From: an uncultured Sutterellaceae bacterium | Lineage (GTDB): Bacteria; Pseudomonadota; Gammaproteobacteria; Burkholderiales; Burkholderiaceae_F | NCBI GenBank assembly: GCA_947253615.1 | Contig: CAMYAA010000001.1 | Location: 1-21,891, forward strand | Reading direction: 5' to 3' | DNA length: 21,891 bases | Part shown: positions 8,662-17,011 of the stretch, piece after piece | How the letters are laid out: every line of letters begins with the position of its first letter | Position numbering within the stretch: position 1 is the first letter of the stretch | The notes under the pieces: generated by a model | What the model saw: only the letters and a program-made list of their open reading frames with translations | What the model was told of the DNA's origin: nothing | Databases searched by the model: none | Made by a program: the position numbers and the translations under genes

Positions 8662-8808
8662 ATGAAAAGCTATCCCTGTTCACAAGTCGCTAAAGCCTTT
8701 AAAGAGAATCTCAATCAAGGTGCACCTGCGCCCTACTGGTTAGTGACCGGCTCCGAAGGCTTTTTAATGGTGGAAACGGGCGACGCTTTACGCAAAATGT
8801 TGCGCTAA
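8662..8808 (+). pseudogene. holA: 5' part of holA, ended by an in-frame TAA
   Basis: ATG 8662 opens 48 codons (MKSYPCSQVAKAF onward) that match the N-terminus of DNA polymerase III delta: YWLVTGSEGFLMVET corresponds to the family's VYLVSGDEPLLVQE. The frame stops at TAA 8806-8808, and the very next codons (AGFNDRQVMEMNG) continue the delta sequence in the same frame. A single-base change such as GAA, CAA or AAA to TAA would explain it. With the codon restored the gene would code for 336 residues, close to the 343 of E. coli HolA. No good ribosome site is visible before ATG 8662. Confidence 0.8.
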
Positions 8809-8829
8809 GCTGGCTTTAATGATCGCCAA

Positions 8830-9672
8830 GTGATGGAAATGAATGGTCGCTCTGACTGGACGACCCTCACGATGGCTGCCGCTGACATTGGGATGTTTAG
8901 CGACAACAAAATCATTGAAGTCCACGTCCCTAACGGTAAGCCTGGAAAGAGCGCCGAAGCGGTATTTGAAAAGCTGTTCGAACGCCCTTACGACGGCGTA
9001 TCCATCGTCTTTTACTTCCCACAACCGGATTGGCGCGACGCCAAAGCGGCCTGGTGGCAAAACTTAGTGAAGAACTGCGTCACGCTCGAATGCAATGGTG
9101 TGGATCGCAAACACTTACCGCAATGGCTCAACGAACGTCTTGGACGCAATGGTCAATCGGCCACGCCCGAAGCGCTCGAATACTTTACCGAACTCGTTGA
9201 AGGGAACTTATTTGCGGCCGCTCAAGAAGTGGAAAAGCTCGCGCTCATTGCGCCCAAAGGTGAATTGAGTCGCGATGATATTTACAAAGCCGTGGTGAGT
9301 AGCTCGCGCTTTGATTTGACGTCACTTTTTGAATGCATGGAATTGGGGCAACCCGATCGCGTTTTACGCGTGATTGATGGGTTAGCCGCGCAAGATGAAG
9401 CGCTTCCCCTCATTTTGTCCATGCTCTCGAACGAAATTCGCTCGATGATCAAGCTTCGCACCGCTTTTGACCAAGGCAAGAGCTACACCCAAGGGGTGTT
9501 TGCTACGCCCGCGATGAAACAAGCCTGTCGTCGACTCACGTTAAATAAATTAAAAAACGCGCTTATTGTCTGCGCTGAAATTGACAAGCTTTCAAAAGGT
9601 TTAACCGTTCCGACTCGCGATTCGGACCCGTGGATTGAATTAAAGAGCGTAGTGCTCTTTTTAGCGAAATAA
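8830..9672 (+). CDS. holA: DNA polymerase III subunit delta, open main part
   Basis: HolA is the delta subunit of the clamp loader; it opens the beta sliding clamp at the replication fork. This open frame (280 residues from GTG 8830, or 279 from ATG 8833) covers most of the protein. It includes the hydrophobic GMF pair (about residues 78-79 of the restored protein) at the place where E. coli delta uses Leu-Phe to bind beta. The C-terminal collar-type domain ends WIELKSVVLFLAK. The first 56 or so residues of the first domain lie upstream beyond an in-frame TAA (see the 8662-8808 entry). No ribosome site is seen before 8830, so internal initiation is not well supported. holA is essential in E. 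coli, so either the stop is a sequence error, it is read through, or a truncated protein suffices. Confidence 0.85.
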   Translation: MMEMNGRSDWTTLTMAAADIGMFSDNKIIEVHVPNGKPGKSAEAVFEKLFERPYDGVSIVFYFPQPDWRDAKAAWWQNLVKNCVTLECNGVDRKHLPQWLNERLGRNGQSATPEALEYFTELVEGNLFAAAQEVEKLALIAPKGELSRDDIYKAVVSSSRFDLTSLFECMELGQPDRVLRVIDGLAAQDEALPLILSMLSNEIRSMIKLRTAFDQGKSYTQGVFATPAMKQACRRLTLNKLKNALIVCAEIDKLSKGLTVPTRDSDPWIELKSVVLFLAK

Positions 9673-9727
9673 CCACGTATGGCGAGCTCAAGGATTGAGC
9701 GCTTAAACCGAAAACAAGGATACCGTC

Positions 9728-10996
9728 ATGACACCCACTGATATCATCAATGCGATGGGCAAAAAAGCCCGTCAGGCCTCTTATGTGATGGCCAAAATTA
9801 GCGCTAAGCAAAAAAATGACTTGTTAGCGCATTTAGCGCAACTCTTGGTTGAACACCAAGACGAGGTCACGAAGGCCAATGCTCAAGACGTCAAAAAGGC
9901 GCAGGACTTAGGTCGTGATCAAGCCTTTATTGATCGTTTAACCCTCACGCCCAAGGTTTATAGCTCGATGGTTGAAGGGGTCAAGCAGATCATGGCGCTT
10001 GAAGATCCCATTGGTGAAGTGACCGACGTGCGTCAGCGTCCCTCGGGGATTTTTGTCGGTCATATGCGTGTGCCCTTGGGCGTTATTGCGATGATTTACG
10101 AATCGCGCCCGAACGTCACGATTGATGCCTCGGCCTTAGCGATTAAGTCTGGGAACGCGATGATTTTGCGCGGTGGCAGTGAAGCTATTTTGACGAACTC
10201 TACCTTAATGACGTTAATTGCGCAGGCGTTAAAGAGCGCGGGCTTGCCCACGGATGCGGTGCAATTTATCGATCAGCCCGATCGCGATTTGGTGGGCGCG
10301 TTAATTCGTGCACGCCAATTTGTGGACGTGTTAATTCCTCGTGGTGGGAAGAGCTTAGTGGCTCGCTTAAACGAAGAAGCCACGGTCCCGATGATCAAGC
10401 ACTTGGATGGGATTTGTCATACGTACGTCGACAAGGATGCCGATGTCCCGATGGCCTTAAAGGTGACGGACAACGCCAAGACGCAACGCTATTCGCCGTG
10501 CAACACCACTGAAACGCTTTTAATTCACAAAGACATTGTGTTCAAGTTCTTGCCGGAAATGGCGCGTATCTTCTACGACAAGCATGTTGAAATGCGTTGT
10601 GATGCGCTTTGTCGTCGAATTGTCGAAGAAAATGGTTACAGTGCCCTGGATGCGACCCCTGAAGACTGGGATACCGAGTACAATGCCCCCATCATTTCGA
10701 TTCGTGTCGTCAATAATCTCGACGAAGCCATTTCGTTTATCAACGAACACGGCTCGCATCATACCGATGCAATTTTGACCACGAATACCTTAGCGGCGGA
10801 TCGCTTCTTACGTGAAGTCGATTCGAGCTCGGTGATGCTCAATGCCTCCACCCGTTTTTCCGACGGTTTTGAATATGGTTTAGGCGCTGAAATTGGCATC
10901 TCCACCGATAAAATTCATGCTCGCGGTCCCGTTGGATTATTGGGATTGACGAGTCAAAAATACATTGTTCTTGGCCATGGCGAAGGTCGAGAATAA
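9728..10996 (+). CDS. proA: Gamma-glutamyl phosphate reductase
   Basis: ProA reduces gamma-glutamyl phosphate to glutamate semialdehyde with NADPH, the second step of proline synthesis, in the cytoplasm. The protein has 422 residues (E. coli 417). It shows the aldehyde-dehydrogenase fold, the catalytic Cys258 in the stretch NAKTQRYSPCNTTETLL, and the conserved LRGGSEAI and IPRGGKSLV regions. ATG 9728 has AAGGA (9716-9720) seven bases upstream. It is 55 bases downstream of holA, as in other betaproteobacteria, and probably in the same transcript. proB is not in the window. Confidence 0.97.
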   Translation: MTPTDIINAMGKKARQASYVMAKISAKQKNDLLAHLAQLLVEHQDEVTKANAQDVKKAQDLGRDQAFIDRLTLTPKVYSSMVEGVKQIMALEDPIGEVTDVRQRPSGIFVGHMRVPLGVIAMIYESRPNVTIDASALAIKSGNAMILRGGSEAILTNSTLMTLIAQALKSAGLPTDAVQFIDQPDRDLVGALIRARQFVDVLIPRGGKSLVARLNEEATVPMIKHLDGICHTYVDKDADVPMALKVTDNAKTQRYSPCNTTETLLIHKDIVFKFLPEMARIFYDKHVEMRCDALCRRIVEENGYSALDATPEDWDTEYNAPIISIRVVNNLDEAISFINEHGSHHTDAILTTNTLAADRFLREVDSSSVMLNASTRFSDGFEYGLGAEIGISTDKIHARGPVGLLGLTSQKYIVLGHGEGRE

Positions 10997-11029
10997 TCAC
11001 ACTTTTAGACGTTATACAAGAAAACATTT

Positions 11030-12226
11030 ATGGCCCAGAAAAACTTTTATGCGGTATGTCCCTTTGGATTGGAAAACCTTTTAGCCGAAGAAATCACGCA
11101 AGTCGGGGGTGAATCCCTTCGCGTGAGCAAAGGCGGTGTTGCTTTCAAAGGCTCGAACACGGCAGCAATGTCTTTGTGTTTATGGTCTCGTTTAGCGAGT
11201 CGCGTGCTCATGGAAGTCAATCACGCCTCGTATTGGGATACTCGTGACATTTATGACTTAGCCACGAAGACCCGTTGGGAAGATTACTTCTCGGTGGACT
11301 ATACGATTCGTATTTCTGCCAATGCTCAGCGTTGTCCGTTAGAGTCGATTGACTTTGCGACGTTACGTATCAAAGACGGTATTTGTGACCGTTTCCGTGA
11401 CTTATCGGGGCGTCGTCCTGACGTAGCACGTCACCATCCTGATGTGCGTATCGTGACGTTCTTAACGTACGACACGTGCACGTTTTATATCGACTTAGTC
11501 GATGAAGCGCTCTTCAAGCGTGGCTGGCGTCTCTCCCACGGTGAAGCGCCGTTGAAGGAACATTTAGCCGCAGGCTTATTAAAGCTCTCGGGCTGGACGC
11601 CGGAGCAGCCCTTAGTCGATCCGTTCTGCGGGTCGGGCACGATTGCAATTGAAGCCGCGTTAATGGCCATGAATCAAGCCCCTGGGCTTTATCGTGACTT
11701 TGCCTTCCAGAAATTAGAAGGCTTTGATCGTGAAGAGTTCGAAGAAATGCGTCAAGACGCGATGGCTTTAGTCAATCGTCATGTGAAAGTAAAAATTCAA
11801 GCCTCGGACATTTCCTCGATTGTGGTGGATAAGGCCTATGAAAACGCTCAACGCGCTGGCTTAACCGACATGATGGATGACGGTCGTTTAGTGTTAAAGA
11901 CGGCTGACGCCCGTGAAGTACTCCCGGGGGAAGGGATGGAAAATGGCGTTTTAATCGCCAATCCTCCTTATGGTGAACAGAGTAATCCGAAGAGCGCGCC
12001 GATTGCGGGCATGATGAAGGTTTTTGCAGACCATTTGAAGGCCAATTACGCGGGCTGGACGGCTTGGATGCTGACCTCCGACCGTACGTTACCGTCGCAA
12101 ATGCGTTTGAAGGCTACGCGTAAGACCGTGCTCTTTAACGGTCCGCTCGAATGTCGCTTCTTCCGCTTTGACATGGTCGCCGGTAGCAATCGTCGTCAAA
12201 AAGACGGGGACAATAACGAAGAATAA
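11030..12226 (+). CDS. rlmL: THUMP-domain 23S rRNA guanine-N2 methyltransferase, RlmL-type
   Basis: The protein has 398 residues, with a THUMP RNA-binding domain in the N-terminal part (about 45-155) and a Rossmann methyltransferase domain. The SAM site is DPFCGSGT (197-204) and the catalytic NPPY is at 311-314. This matches the first half of E. coli RlmL(K), which makes m2G2445 in 23S rRNA; here it is a stand-alone gene without the RlmK half, as in many betaproteobacteria. The exact target base is inferred. The start is ATG 11030, 33 bases after proA, with only a weak AAGA-like ribosome site. A terminator follows the gene, so it is likely the last gene of the lptE-holA-proA-rlmL unit. Confidence 0.88.
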   Translation: MAQKNFYAVCPFGLENLLAEEITQVGGESLRVSKGGVAFKGSNTAAMSLCLWSRLASRVLMEVNHASYWDTRDIYDLATKTRWEDYFSVDYTIRISANAQRCPLESIDFATLRIKDGICDRFRDLSGRRPDVARHHPDVRIVTFLTYDTCTFYIDLVDEALFKRGWRLSHGEAPLKEHLAAGLLKLSGWTPEQPLVDPFCGSGTIAIEAALMAMNQAPGLYRDFAFQKLEGFDREEFEEMRQDAMALVNRHVKVKIQASDISSIVVDKAYENAQRAGLTDMMDDGRLVLKTADAREVLPGEGMENGVLIANPPYGEQSNPKSAPIAGMMKVFADHLKANYAGWTAWMLTSDRTLPSQMRLKATRKTVLFNGPLECRFFRFDMVAGSNRRQKDGDNNEE

Positions 12227-12251
12227 TCTCCACGGATTGTCTTCATTCAAG

Positions 12252-12284
12252 GCTCAACAAGACTCGGTTTTGTTGAGCTTTTTT
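12252..12284 (+). terminator. Terminator after rlmL
   Basis: Stem GCTCAACAA (12252-12260) with TTGTTGAGC (12270-12278), nine pairs and a nine-base loop, followed by T6 (12279-12284). Confidence 0.92.
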
Positions 12285-12739
12285 GTTGATCGCATGGTGA
12301 ATAACGACTGATCAGCTTGGGCTCAAAATCACTTCAAAATCGATCGTTCCCTTCCTTCATTTTGTTTGACCTTAACAACAGCAAAAAACTCTAAAACAAA
12401 ACAAAAAGATCCCGTTCGAGTCCTTGTGTTTTTACAAACAGTCACAGGTAATTTAGAGACAAAAAACTCACCAACTCCTTGAATCGCCTCTGATAGAGGC
12501 GCATATAAGCGATAACGCAAATAGGGAAACTCATAATAAGTCCCTAAAAAATTTTCCCCATTGGCAAATAGACAAACTTTTATCTGGGCCTGTATTCTTG
12601 CACTCGACAACTTAAGACTTGCTTAAGGCTTGAGAGGTCAGGAGAATGTTCTCCCTCCTATATGGAAGTGTCACTGGGGTGATTCGTGGAATCATTGCCG
12701 CTGGCGCCAAGTGAGAACGCCTTGCTCAAGGAGACTTAT
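12285..12739. promoter_or_regulatory. ugpB upstream region with dyads and possible promoter
   Basis: No real gene is seen in these 455 bases. Three dyads stand out: CGCCTCT-GAT-AGAGGCG (12485-12501), CTTAAG-ACTTG-CTTAAG (12611-12627) and GGAGAA-TG-TTCTCC (12641-12654). A weak promoter pair TAGACA (12569-12574), an 18-base spacer and TATTCT (12593-12598) would place the start of transcription just before the CTTAAG dyad, which is then in an operator-like position. The long A-rich stretch 12370-12410 holds nothing recognised. Confidence 0.4.
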
Positions 12740-14056
12740 ATGAGCAACAAAACACTCGTAGCGAGCCTTATTGCGGCCTCGCTTTGTGTCTCAACCTATG
12801 CTCATGCGCAGCCCACTGAAATTACGTTCTGGCATGCCATGAGCAACACCTTAGGCGACTGGGTTAATGACCTCACCAAAGAGTTCAATGAGAAAAACCC
12901 GAAATGCCACCTCACCTCGACGTTCAAAGGAACGTACGATCAAACCATGACGACCGGGATTGCCGCGCAACGCGCCAACAAAGGTCCGAACATCCTCCAA
13001 GTCTACGAAGTCGGCACGGCAACCATGATGCATAGCAACGGGGCCATTATCCCGGTTGCCAAGCTCATGGAAAGTGCTGGCTACAAATTCGATCCGCATA
13101 GCTACATTCCTGCGGTGTATGCGTACTACTCCAAGTCTGACGGTTCGATGGTGAGTTTCCCATTCAACTCGTCCACGACAGTGATGTACGTCAACTTAGA
13201 TCTTTTCAAAAAAGCGGGACTGCCCACGGACAAAGATCAATTACCGAAGACCTGGGCTCAAGTCGTCGCCGCTACCAAGGCTTTAAAGAAAGCTGGGGTA
13301 GCTTGTCCGATAACCTCGAGCTGGGTTTCCTGGACGCAGTTGGAAAGTTTTTCGCTCTGGCATAACCACACGTATGCCTCGAAGAAGAATGGTTTTGGTG
13401 GGTTAGACGCACGTCTCAATCTCACCGATCCTATTTTCCAACGCCACATGGGCAATCTTGAAAAGATGGCCAAAGAAGGTTTGTTTGTGTATAAGGGCCG
13501 CGGTAGTAGTGCGGGTCCAGCCTTCTATAGTGGCGAATGCGCGGTGATCTTTGGCTCTTCGGGGCTGCTTTCGAATATTCGTCGTAACGCCAAGTTTGAA
13601 TACGCTACCTTGCCCTTACCGTACTATGCGGACGTACCCAATGCGCCGCAAAATACGGCGATCGGCGGTGCGTCTCTCTGGGCGCTAGCGGGGAAATCAA
13701 AAGCTGAAAATGCTTGTGTCGCTGACTTCTTTAACTTCTTGTCCGATCCGAAGGTTCAGGCTTCCAACCATATGCGTACTGGCTACTTGCCCATTACGAA
13801 GAAAGCCTATGAACTCACGCGTGAAAGTGGTTACTACGAGAAGAATCCAGGCGCTGCAGTGCCGGTCAATCAGATGATGAAGACCACGGATAAAACGCGC
13901 GGCATTCGCTTGGGCAACTTACCAGCGATTCGTTTGATTTCGGATGAAGAGTTGGAAAAGGTTTGGTCCGGCCAGCAATCTGCGAAGCAAGCCCTCGAAA
14001 ACATCAAACGTCGAGGCGACGAGCAATTGGAACGTTTTGAACGCATGAATAAGTAG
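12740..14056 (+). CDS. ugpB: sn-Glycerol-3-phosphate-type ABC transporter substrate-binding protein
   Basis: This is a periplasmic solute-binding protein of the UgpB kind, delivering glycerol-3-phosphate or glycerophosphodiesters to an ABC importer. It has 438 residues, the same length as E. coli UgpB, with a signal peptide cleaved after AHA at residue 23. The likeness runs throughout: ITFWHAM near the N-terminus, GPNILQVYEVGTATMM, PFNSSTTVMYVN, APQNTAIGGASLWAL, TGYLPITKKAYELTRESG, GIRLGNLPAIR and DEELEKVWSG. ATG 12740 is chosen over a GTG 18 codons upstream because AAGGAG (12728-12733) lies six bases before it and the signal peptide starts there. The ugpA, ugpE and ugpC partners are absent: a terminator and a convergent antiporter gene follow. 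The ligand is inferred from family likeness. Confidence 0.92.
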   Translation: MSNKTLVASLIAASLCVSTYAHAQPTEITFWHAMSNTLGDWVNDLTKEFNEKNPKCHLTSTFKGTYDQTMTTGIAAQRANKGPNILQVYEVGTATMMHSNGAIIPVAKLMESAGYKFDPHSYIPAVYAYYSKSDGSMVSFPFNSSTTVMYVNLDLFKKAGLPTDKDQLPKTWAQVVAATKALKKAGVACPITSSWVSWTQLESFSLWHNHTYASKKNGFGGLDARLNLTDPIFQRHMGNLEKMAKEGLFVYKGRGSSAGPAFYSGECAVIFGSSGLLSNIRRNAKFEYATLPLPYYADVPNAPQNTAIGGASLWALAGKSKAENACVADFFNFLSDPKVQASNHMRTGYLPITKKAYELTRESGYYEKNPGAAVPVNQMMKTTDKTRGIRLGNLPAIRLISDEELEKVWSGQQSAKQALENIKRRGDEQLERFERMNK

Positions 14057-14081
14057 TCTTACGTCTCATTGTCTCTTCACG

Positions 14082-14115
14082 ACGTTCGTTATCGTCATGG
14101 TAACGAACGTTTTTT
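14082..14115 (+). terminator. Terminator after ugpB
   Basis: Stem ACGTTCGTTA (14082-14091) with TAACGAACGT (14101-14110), ten pairs and a nine-base loop, ending in T6 (14110-14115). Confidence 0.92.
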
Positions 14116-14128
14116 ATGGCGTAAAACC

Positions 14129-14187
14129 AAACCCCGCCGTTGGTGCCTTTTCTCCTCTTCAAACGAGGCGATCAGCTGGCGGGGTTT
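14129..14187 (-). terminator. Terminator after the antiporter gene
   Basis: AAACCCCGCC (14129-14138) pairs over ten bases with GGCGGGGTTT (14178-14187). The long loop holds a smaller CCTC/GAGG stem. On the minus strand it ends in TTTGGTTTT. It sits between the convergent antiporter and ugpB genes and could act in both directions. Confidence 0.7.
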
Positions 14188-14209
14188 CTGCGTTAGGTAA
14201 GCGTGACGC

Positions 14210-15562
14210 TTAAAGCACCATCGCCGCTACCCAACCCGCTGCCAAGAGCGGGATATTAAAGTGCAAGAACGTCGGAATCACCGAGTCCCAAATATGATCA
14301 TGCTTTTCGTCCAAGTTCAACCCCGAGGTTGGCCCTAAGGTCGAATCCGACGCTGGCGAACCCGCGTCCCCTAACGCTGCCGAGACGCCAACAATGGCAC
14401 ACGTGGCCAAGGGCGAAAAACCAAAGGTCACGCAAATCGGAATGTAAATCGAGGCAATAATCGGAACCGTCGAGAAGCTCGAACCAATCCCCATCGTGAT
14501 AAAGAGCCCGATCACTAACATCACTAAGGCCGCTAACGCACGATGCGAGGTGCCAATGACTTCACTAAAGTTCTGAACGAGCGTATGCACCCCACCCGTT
14601 TCATTAATCACCGCCGCAAAGCCCGAAGCCGCAATCATCACAAACCCAATCATGGCCATTAAACGTAAACCACGTTGGAAAATGTCCGTGCTTTCCGCGA
14701 GTTTAAAGACCCCGCCACACCAGAAAATAAAGAGGCCCACCACCCCACCAATAATGGTCGAGTTGGTAAACAATTGAATGCCAAAGGTCGCAAAAACCGC
14801 AATCACCGCCGACCAAATCTGCTTGGACTTAATCTGTGCAATTCGCGCTTCTAAGGCCGAACTGTCAGGTTCATGATCCAATTCCACATACTGACGTGGT
14901 TTGCGATAGCTCACAAAGACCGCAAAGGCTAAGCCCAACACCATCCCTAAAACGGGAATTAACATCGCAAGCGAAATATCCCCGACCGTGATATGAAAGT
15001 TGTACGCCGCCCCAGCTTCATTAATGTTCTTCACGAGAATGTTCTCGATAAAGATCTTCCCAAAGCCCACCGGCAAAATCATATACGTCGCCGTCAACCC
15101 AAAGGTCAAGACACAGGCCACCGCACGACGGTCCAACTGCATCTTGTTAAAAATCCCTAAGAGCGGCGGCACAATGATCGGAATAAACGCAATGTGCACC
15201 GGAATTAAGTTTTGCGAGGAAATCGAAAACGCCAATAAAATCGCTAAAAGCACATACTTAAAGCGATTGATCGTGCGTAAGGTGGGCGTCGCACCCATGA
15301 GACTAATGACTTTATAGGCCAAGAGTTCGGTAATCCCCGGGGCAATCGCTACCGCAAAGGCCCCGAGAACGGCATAGTTCATGGCAACGCTTGCGCCACC
15401 GCCCAAACCCCCGGTAAAGGTCTCTACCGTTTTGTTCCACCCTAGCCCGCTCCAGAGCCCCGCGAACATGGCCGAAATAATCAAAGCCACGATCACATTT
15501 ACACGCCCTAAACTCAACGCTAATAACAAAATAATGGCCAATACAACTTCATTGGTCAGCAT
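14210..15562 (-). CDS. Na+/H+ antiporter family membrane protein (NhaC/YuiF-like)
   Basis: This is a polytopic inner-membrane protein of 450 residues with about eleven or twelve hydrophobic segments. The N-terminal start MLTNEVVLAIILLLALSLG, the glycine-rich GGLGGGASVAMNYAVLGAF, and the late GDAGSPASDSTLGPTSGLN resemble the Na+/H+ antiporter family that includes Bacillus YuiF and NhaC relatives. The likely job is proton-coupled export of sodium or uptake/export of an organic ion; the substrate cannot be told from sequence. ATG 15562 has AAGGA six bases upstream, better than a TTG two codons earlier. It lies downstream of the rplS terminator on the same strand, with a further terminator-like hairpin only about 25 bases before its start codon. 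Confidence 0.82.
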   Translation of the reverse strand: MLTNEVVLAIILLLALSLGRVNVIVALIISAMFAGLWSGLGWNKTVETFTGGLGGGASVAMNYAVLGAFAVAIAPGITELLAYKVISLMGATPTLRTINRFKYVLLAILLAFSISSQNLIPVHIAFIPIIVPPLLGIFNKMQLDRRAVACVLTFGLTATYMILPVGFGKIFIENILVKNINEAGAAYNFHITVGDISLAMLIPVLGMVLGLAFAVFVSYRKPRQYVELDHEPDSSALEARIAQIKSKQIWSAVIAVFATFGIQLFTNSTIIGGVVGLFIFWCGGVFKLAESTDIFQRGLRLMAMIGFVMIAASGFAAVINETGGVHTLVQNFSEVIGTSHRALAALVMLVIGLFITMGIGSSFSTVPIIASIYIPICVTFGFSPLATCAIVGVSAALGDAGSPASDSTLGPTSGLNLDEKHDHIWDSVIPTFLHFNIPLLAAGWVAAMVL

Positions 15563-15587
15563 ACTCAATCCTTAGAGCTTATTTGGC

Positions 15588-15627
15588 AAAAAAAGAAAAG
15601 CGCGAGCTTTGGTGAGCTCGAGCGCTT
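15588..15627 (-). terminator. Terminator-like hairpin in the antiporter leader
   Basis: On the minus strand AAGCGC/GCGCTT (arms at 15622-15627 and 15598-15603) encloses AGCTC... GAGCT (15615-15619 with 15604-15608) with a two-base bulge and a six-base loop. It is followed by TTTTC and T7 (15594-15588). The T run ends only 25 bases before the antiporter ATG, leaving no room for a promoter after it. It is therefore either an attenuator or a second stop for the rplS transcript that the antiporter gene must bypass. Confidence 0.7.
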
Positions 15628-15648
15628 CTCTAACGAACGAGGATTTTA

Positions 15649-15671
15649 ACGAATCTCATCGGAGAATTCGT
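15649..15671 (-). promoter_or_regulatory. Second leader hairpin before the antiporter gene
   Basis: ACGAAT-CTC pairs with GAG-ATTCGT around a four-base loop, with one bulged base: nine pairs between 15649-15657 and 15662-15671. It lies between the rplS operon terminator and the attenuator-like hairpin. It could be an operator or part of a structured leader RNA. Confidence 0.45.
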
Positions 15672-15732
15672 CTATTTCCCCCTGATGAATTTAAAAAAAT
15701 CGACACCACTTCAAACGAGCACAAAAAGAAAA

Positions 15733-15763
15733 AACCCCAAGTGGGGTTAACCAACTTGGGGTT
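15733..15763 (-). terminator. Terminator of the rpsP-rimM-trmD-rplS operon
   Basis: AACCCCAAGT (15733-15742) pairs over ten bases with ACTTGGGGTT (15754-15763). On the minus strand it is followed by TTTTTTCTTTTT. It lies 27 bases after the rplS stop. Confidence 0.93.
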
Positions 15764-15790
15764 CGTATTCTCTCAACAATCGTTGATCGA

Positions 15791-16162
15791 TTACTTGTCC
15801 TTGCGAACGAGGCGTTCCTTAATACGGGCAGCCTTGCCAGAACGATTACGAAGGTAGTAGAGCTTGGAACGACGAACGTCACCAAAGCGCTTCACTTCGA
15901 TCGAAGCAATCATCGGGGAGTAGAGCTGGAACGTACGTTCCACGCCTTCGCCACTCGAAATCTTACGAACGATGAACGAGGAATTGAGACCGCGGTTACG
16001 ACGGGAGATAACAACACCTTCGAAAGCCTGAACACGCTTGCGGGAACCTTCAACAACGTTGACGTTCACAACAACCGTATCACCAGCGCGGAATTCGGGA
16101 ATGCTCTTACCTTCGGAGAGGCGAGCCATTTCTTCCTGTTCAAGAATCTGGATGAGATCCAT
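15791..16162 (-). CDS. rplS: Large ribosomal subunit protein bL19
   Basis: bL19 lies at the subunit interface of the 50S ribosome. The protein has 123 residues (family 113-130) and shows the conserved [10 protein letters not shown] start, [28 protein letters not shown] and [12 protein letters not shown] 16162 has GGAG six bases upstream. It is the last gene of the operon, 91 bases after trmD, with a terminator behind it. Confidence 0.98.
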   Translation of the reverse strand: MDLIQILEQEEMARLSEGKSIPEFRAGDTVVVNVNVVEGSRKRVQAFEGVVISRRNRGLNSSFIVRKISSGEGVERTFQLYSPMIASIEVKRFGDVRRSKLYYLRNRSGKAARIKERLVRKDK

Positions 16163-16253
16163 TTTTTACTCCGTACCATCGTCATGCCCAATCTTTTCAG
16201 TATTCATGCAGGCTTGAAGTGCATCAAAGCAGAGAGGATGGATATTTTAAAAA

Positions 16254-17009
16254 TCAATGTTTATAAAGCTCTTCGGGATCAAGCCCCTTTAAAAAGCGAA
16301 TATCCGCTTTAGAAAGTTTCCCTGAAGAATCCGCAATTTTAAGCAAATCTGGACGAGTTTTCAACGTCAAACGCAAACTTTGTTCACGTCGCCAACGTTC
16401 AATGTTTAAATGATGCCCGCTCATCAACACTTCAGGCACCGCTTGATCACGCCAAACCTCAGGACGCGTATAGTGCGGCGCATCGAGTAACCACGTCGCG
16501 AAGCTTTCGTCCTCGGTGGAGAGTTGCTTAATGGCCCCGGGTAATTGACGCACAATCGCATCCATCACCACACAAGCGGGAAGCTCCCCACCACTTAACA
16601 CAAAGTCCCCAATGCTAATAATCTCATCGACATAGGTGTCTAAGAATCGCTGATCGATCCCTTCATAACGCCCACAAATCAAAATGAGATCCTCGCCTTG
16701 ATGAACCCACTCACGAACCTTCCCGTCCGTGACACGCTCACCACTCGGAGCAAAGGAAATCACACGCCCGTGATTGCCCGCTTCACGAATGGACTCAATC
16801 GTTTGGGCCAACGGCTCGGCCATCATCACCATGCCGGGACCGCCCCCAAAGGGACGATCGTCCACGGTGCGATGTAAGTCCTCCGTCTTGTCACGAGGAT
16901 TCCAAAAATGAATCTCCCACAACCCACGATCTTTGGCACGCGCCGTGATGCCATACTCCGTAATCGAGGCGAAAATTTCCGGGAAAAGCGTGATGACATC
17001 AAATCGCAT
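16254..17009 (-). CDS. trmD: tRNA (guanine-N1-)-methyltransferase
   Basis: TrmD makes m1G37 next to the anticodon in tRNAs reading CNN codons and so prevents frameshifting. The protein has 251 residues (E. coli 255) and belongs to the SPOUT class with a trefoil-knot SAM site. Seen motifs are RFDVITLFPEIF at the start, DRPFGGGPGMVM, LICGRYEGIDQR, ISIGDFVLSGGELPA, which holds the knot, and HHLNIERWRREQSL near the C-terminus. It starts two bases after the rimM stop, so the two genes are probably translationally coupled. Confidence 0.98.
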   Translation of the reverse strand: MRFDVITLFPEIFASITEYGITARAKDRGLWEIHFWNPRDKTEDLHRTVDDRPFGGGPGMVMMAEPLAQTIESIREAGNHGRVISFAPSGERVTDGKVREWVHQGEDLILICGRYEGIDQRFLDTYVDEIISIGDFVLSGGELPACVVMDAIVRQLPGAIKQLSTEDESFATWLLDAPHYTRPEVWRDQAVPEVLMSGHHLNIERWRREQSLRLTLKTRPDLLKIADSSGKLSKADIRFLKGLDPEELYKH

Positions 17010-17011
17010 GA

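Noticed and set aside
12329..12610. Minus-strand open frame of 93 codons upstream of ugpB
   Set aside because: No ribosome site, family likeness or sensible composition; it overlaps the promoter and dyad region of ugpB.
15609..15857. Plus-strand open frame across the rplS terminator
   Set aside because: It runs over two terminators and antisense into rplS, with no ribosome site.
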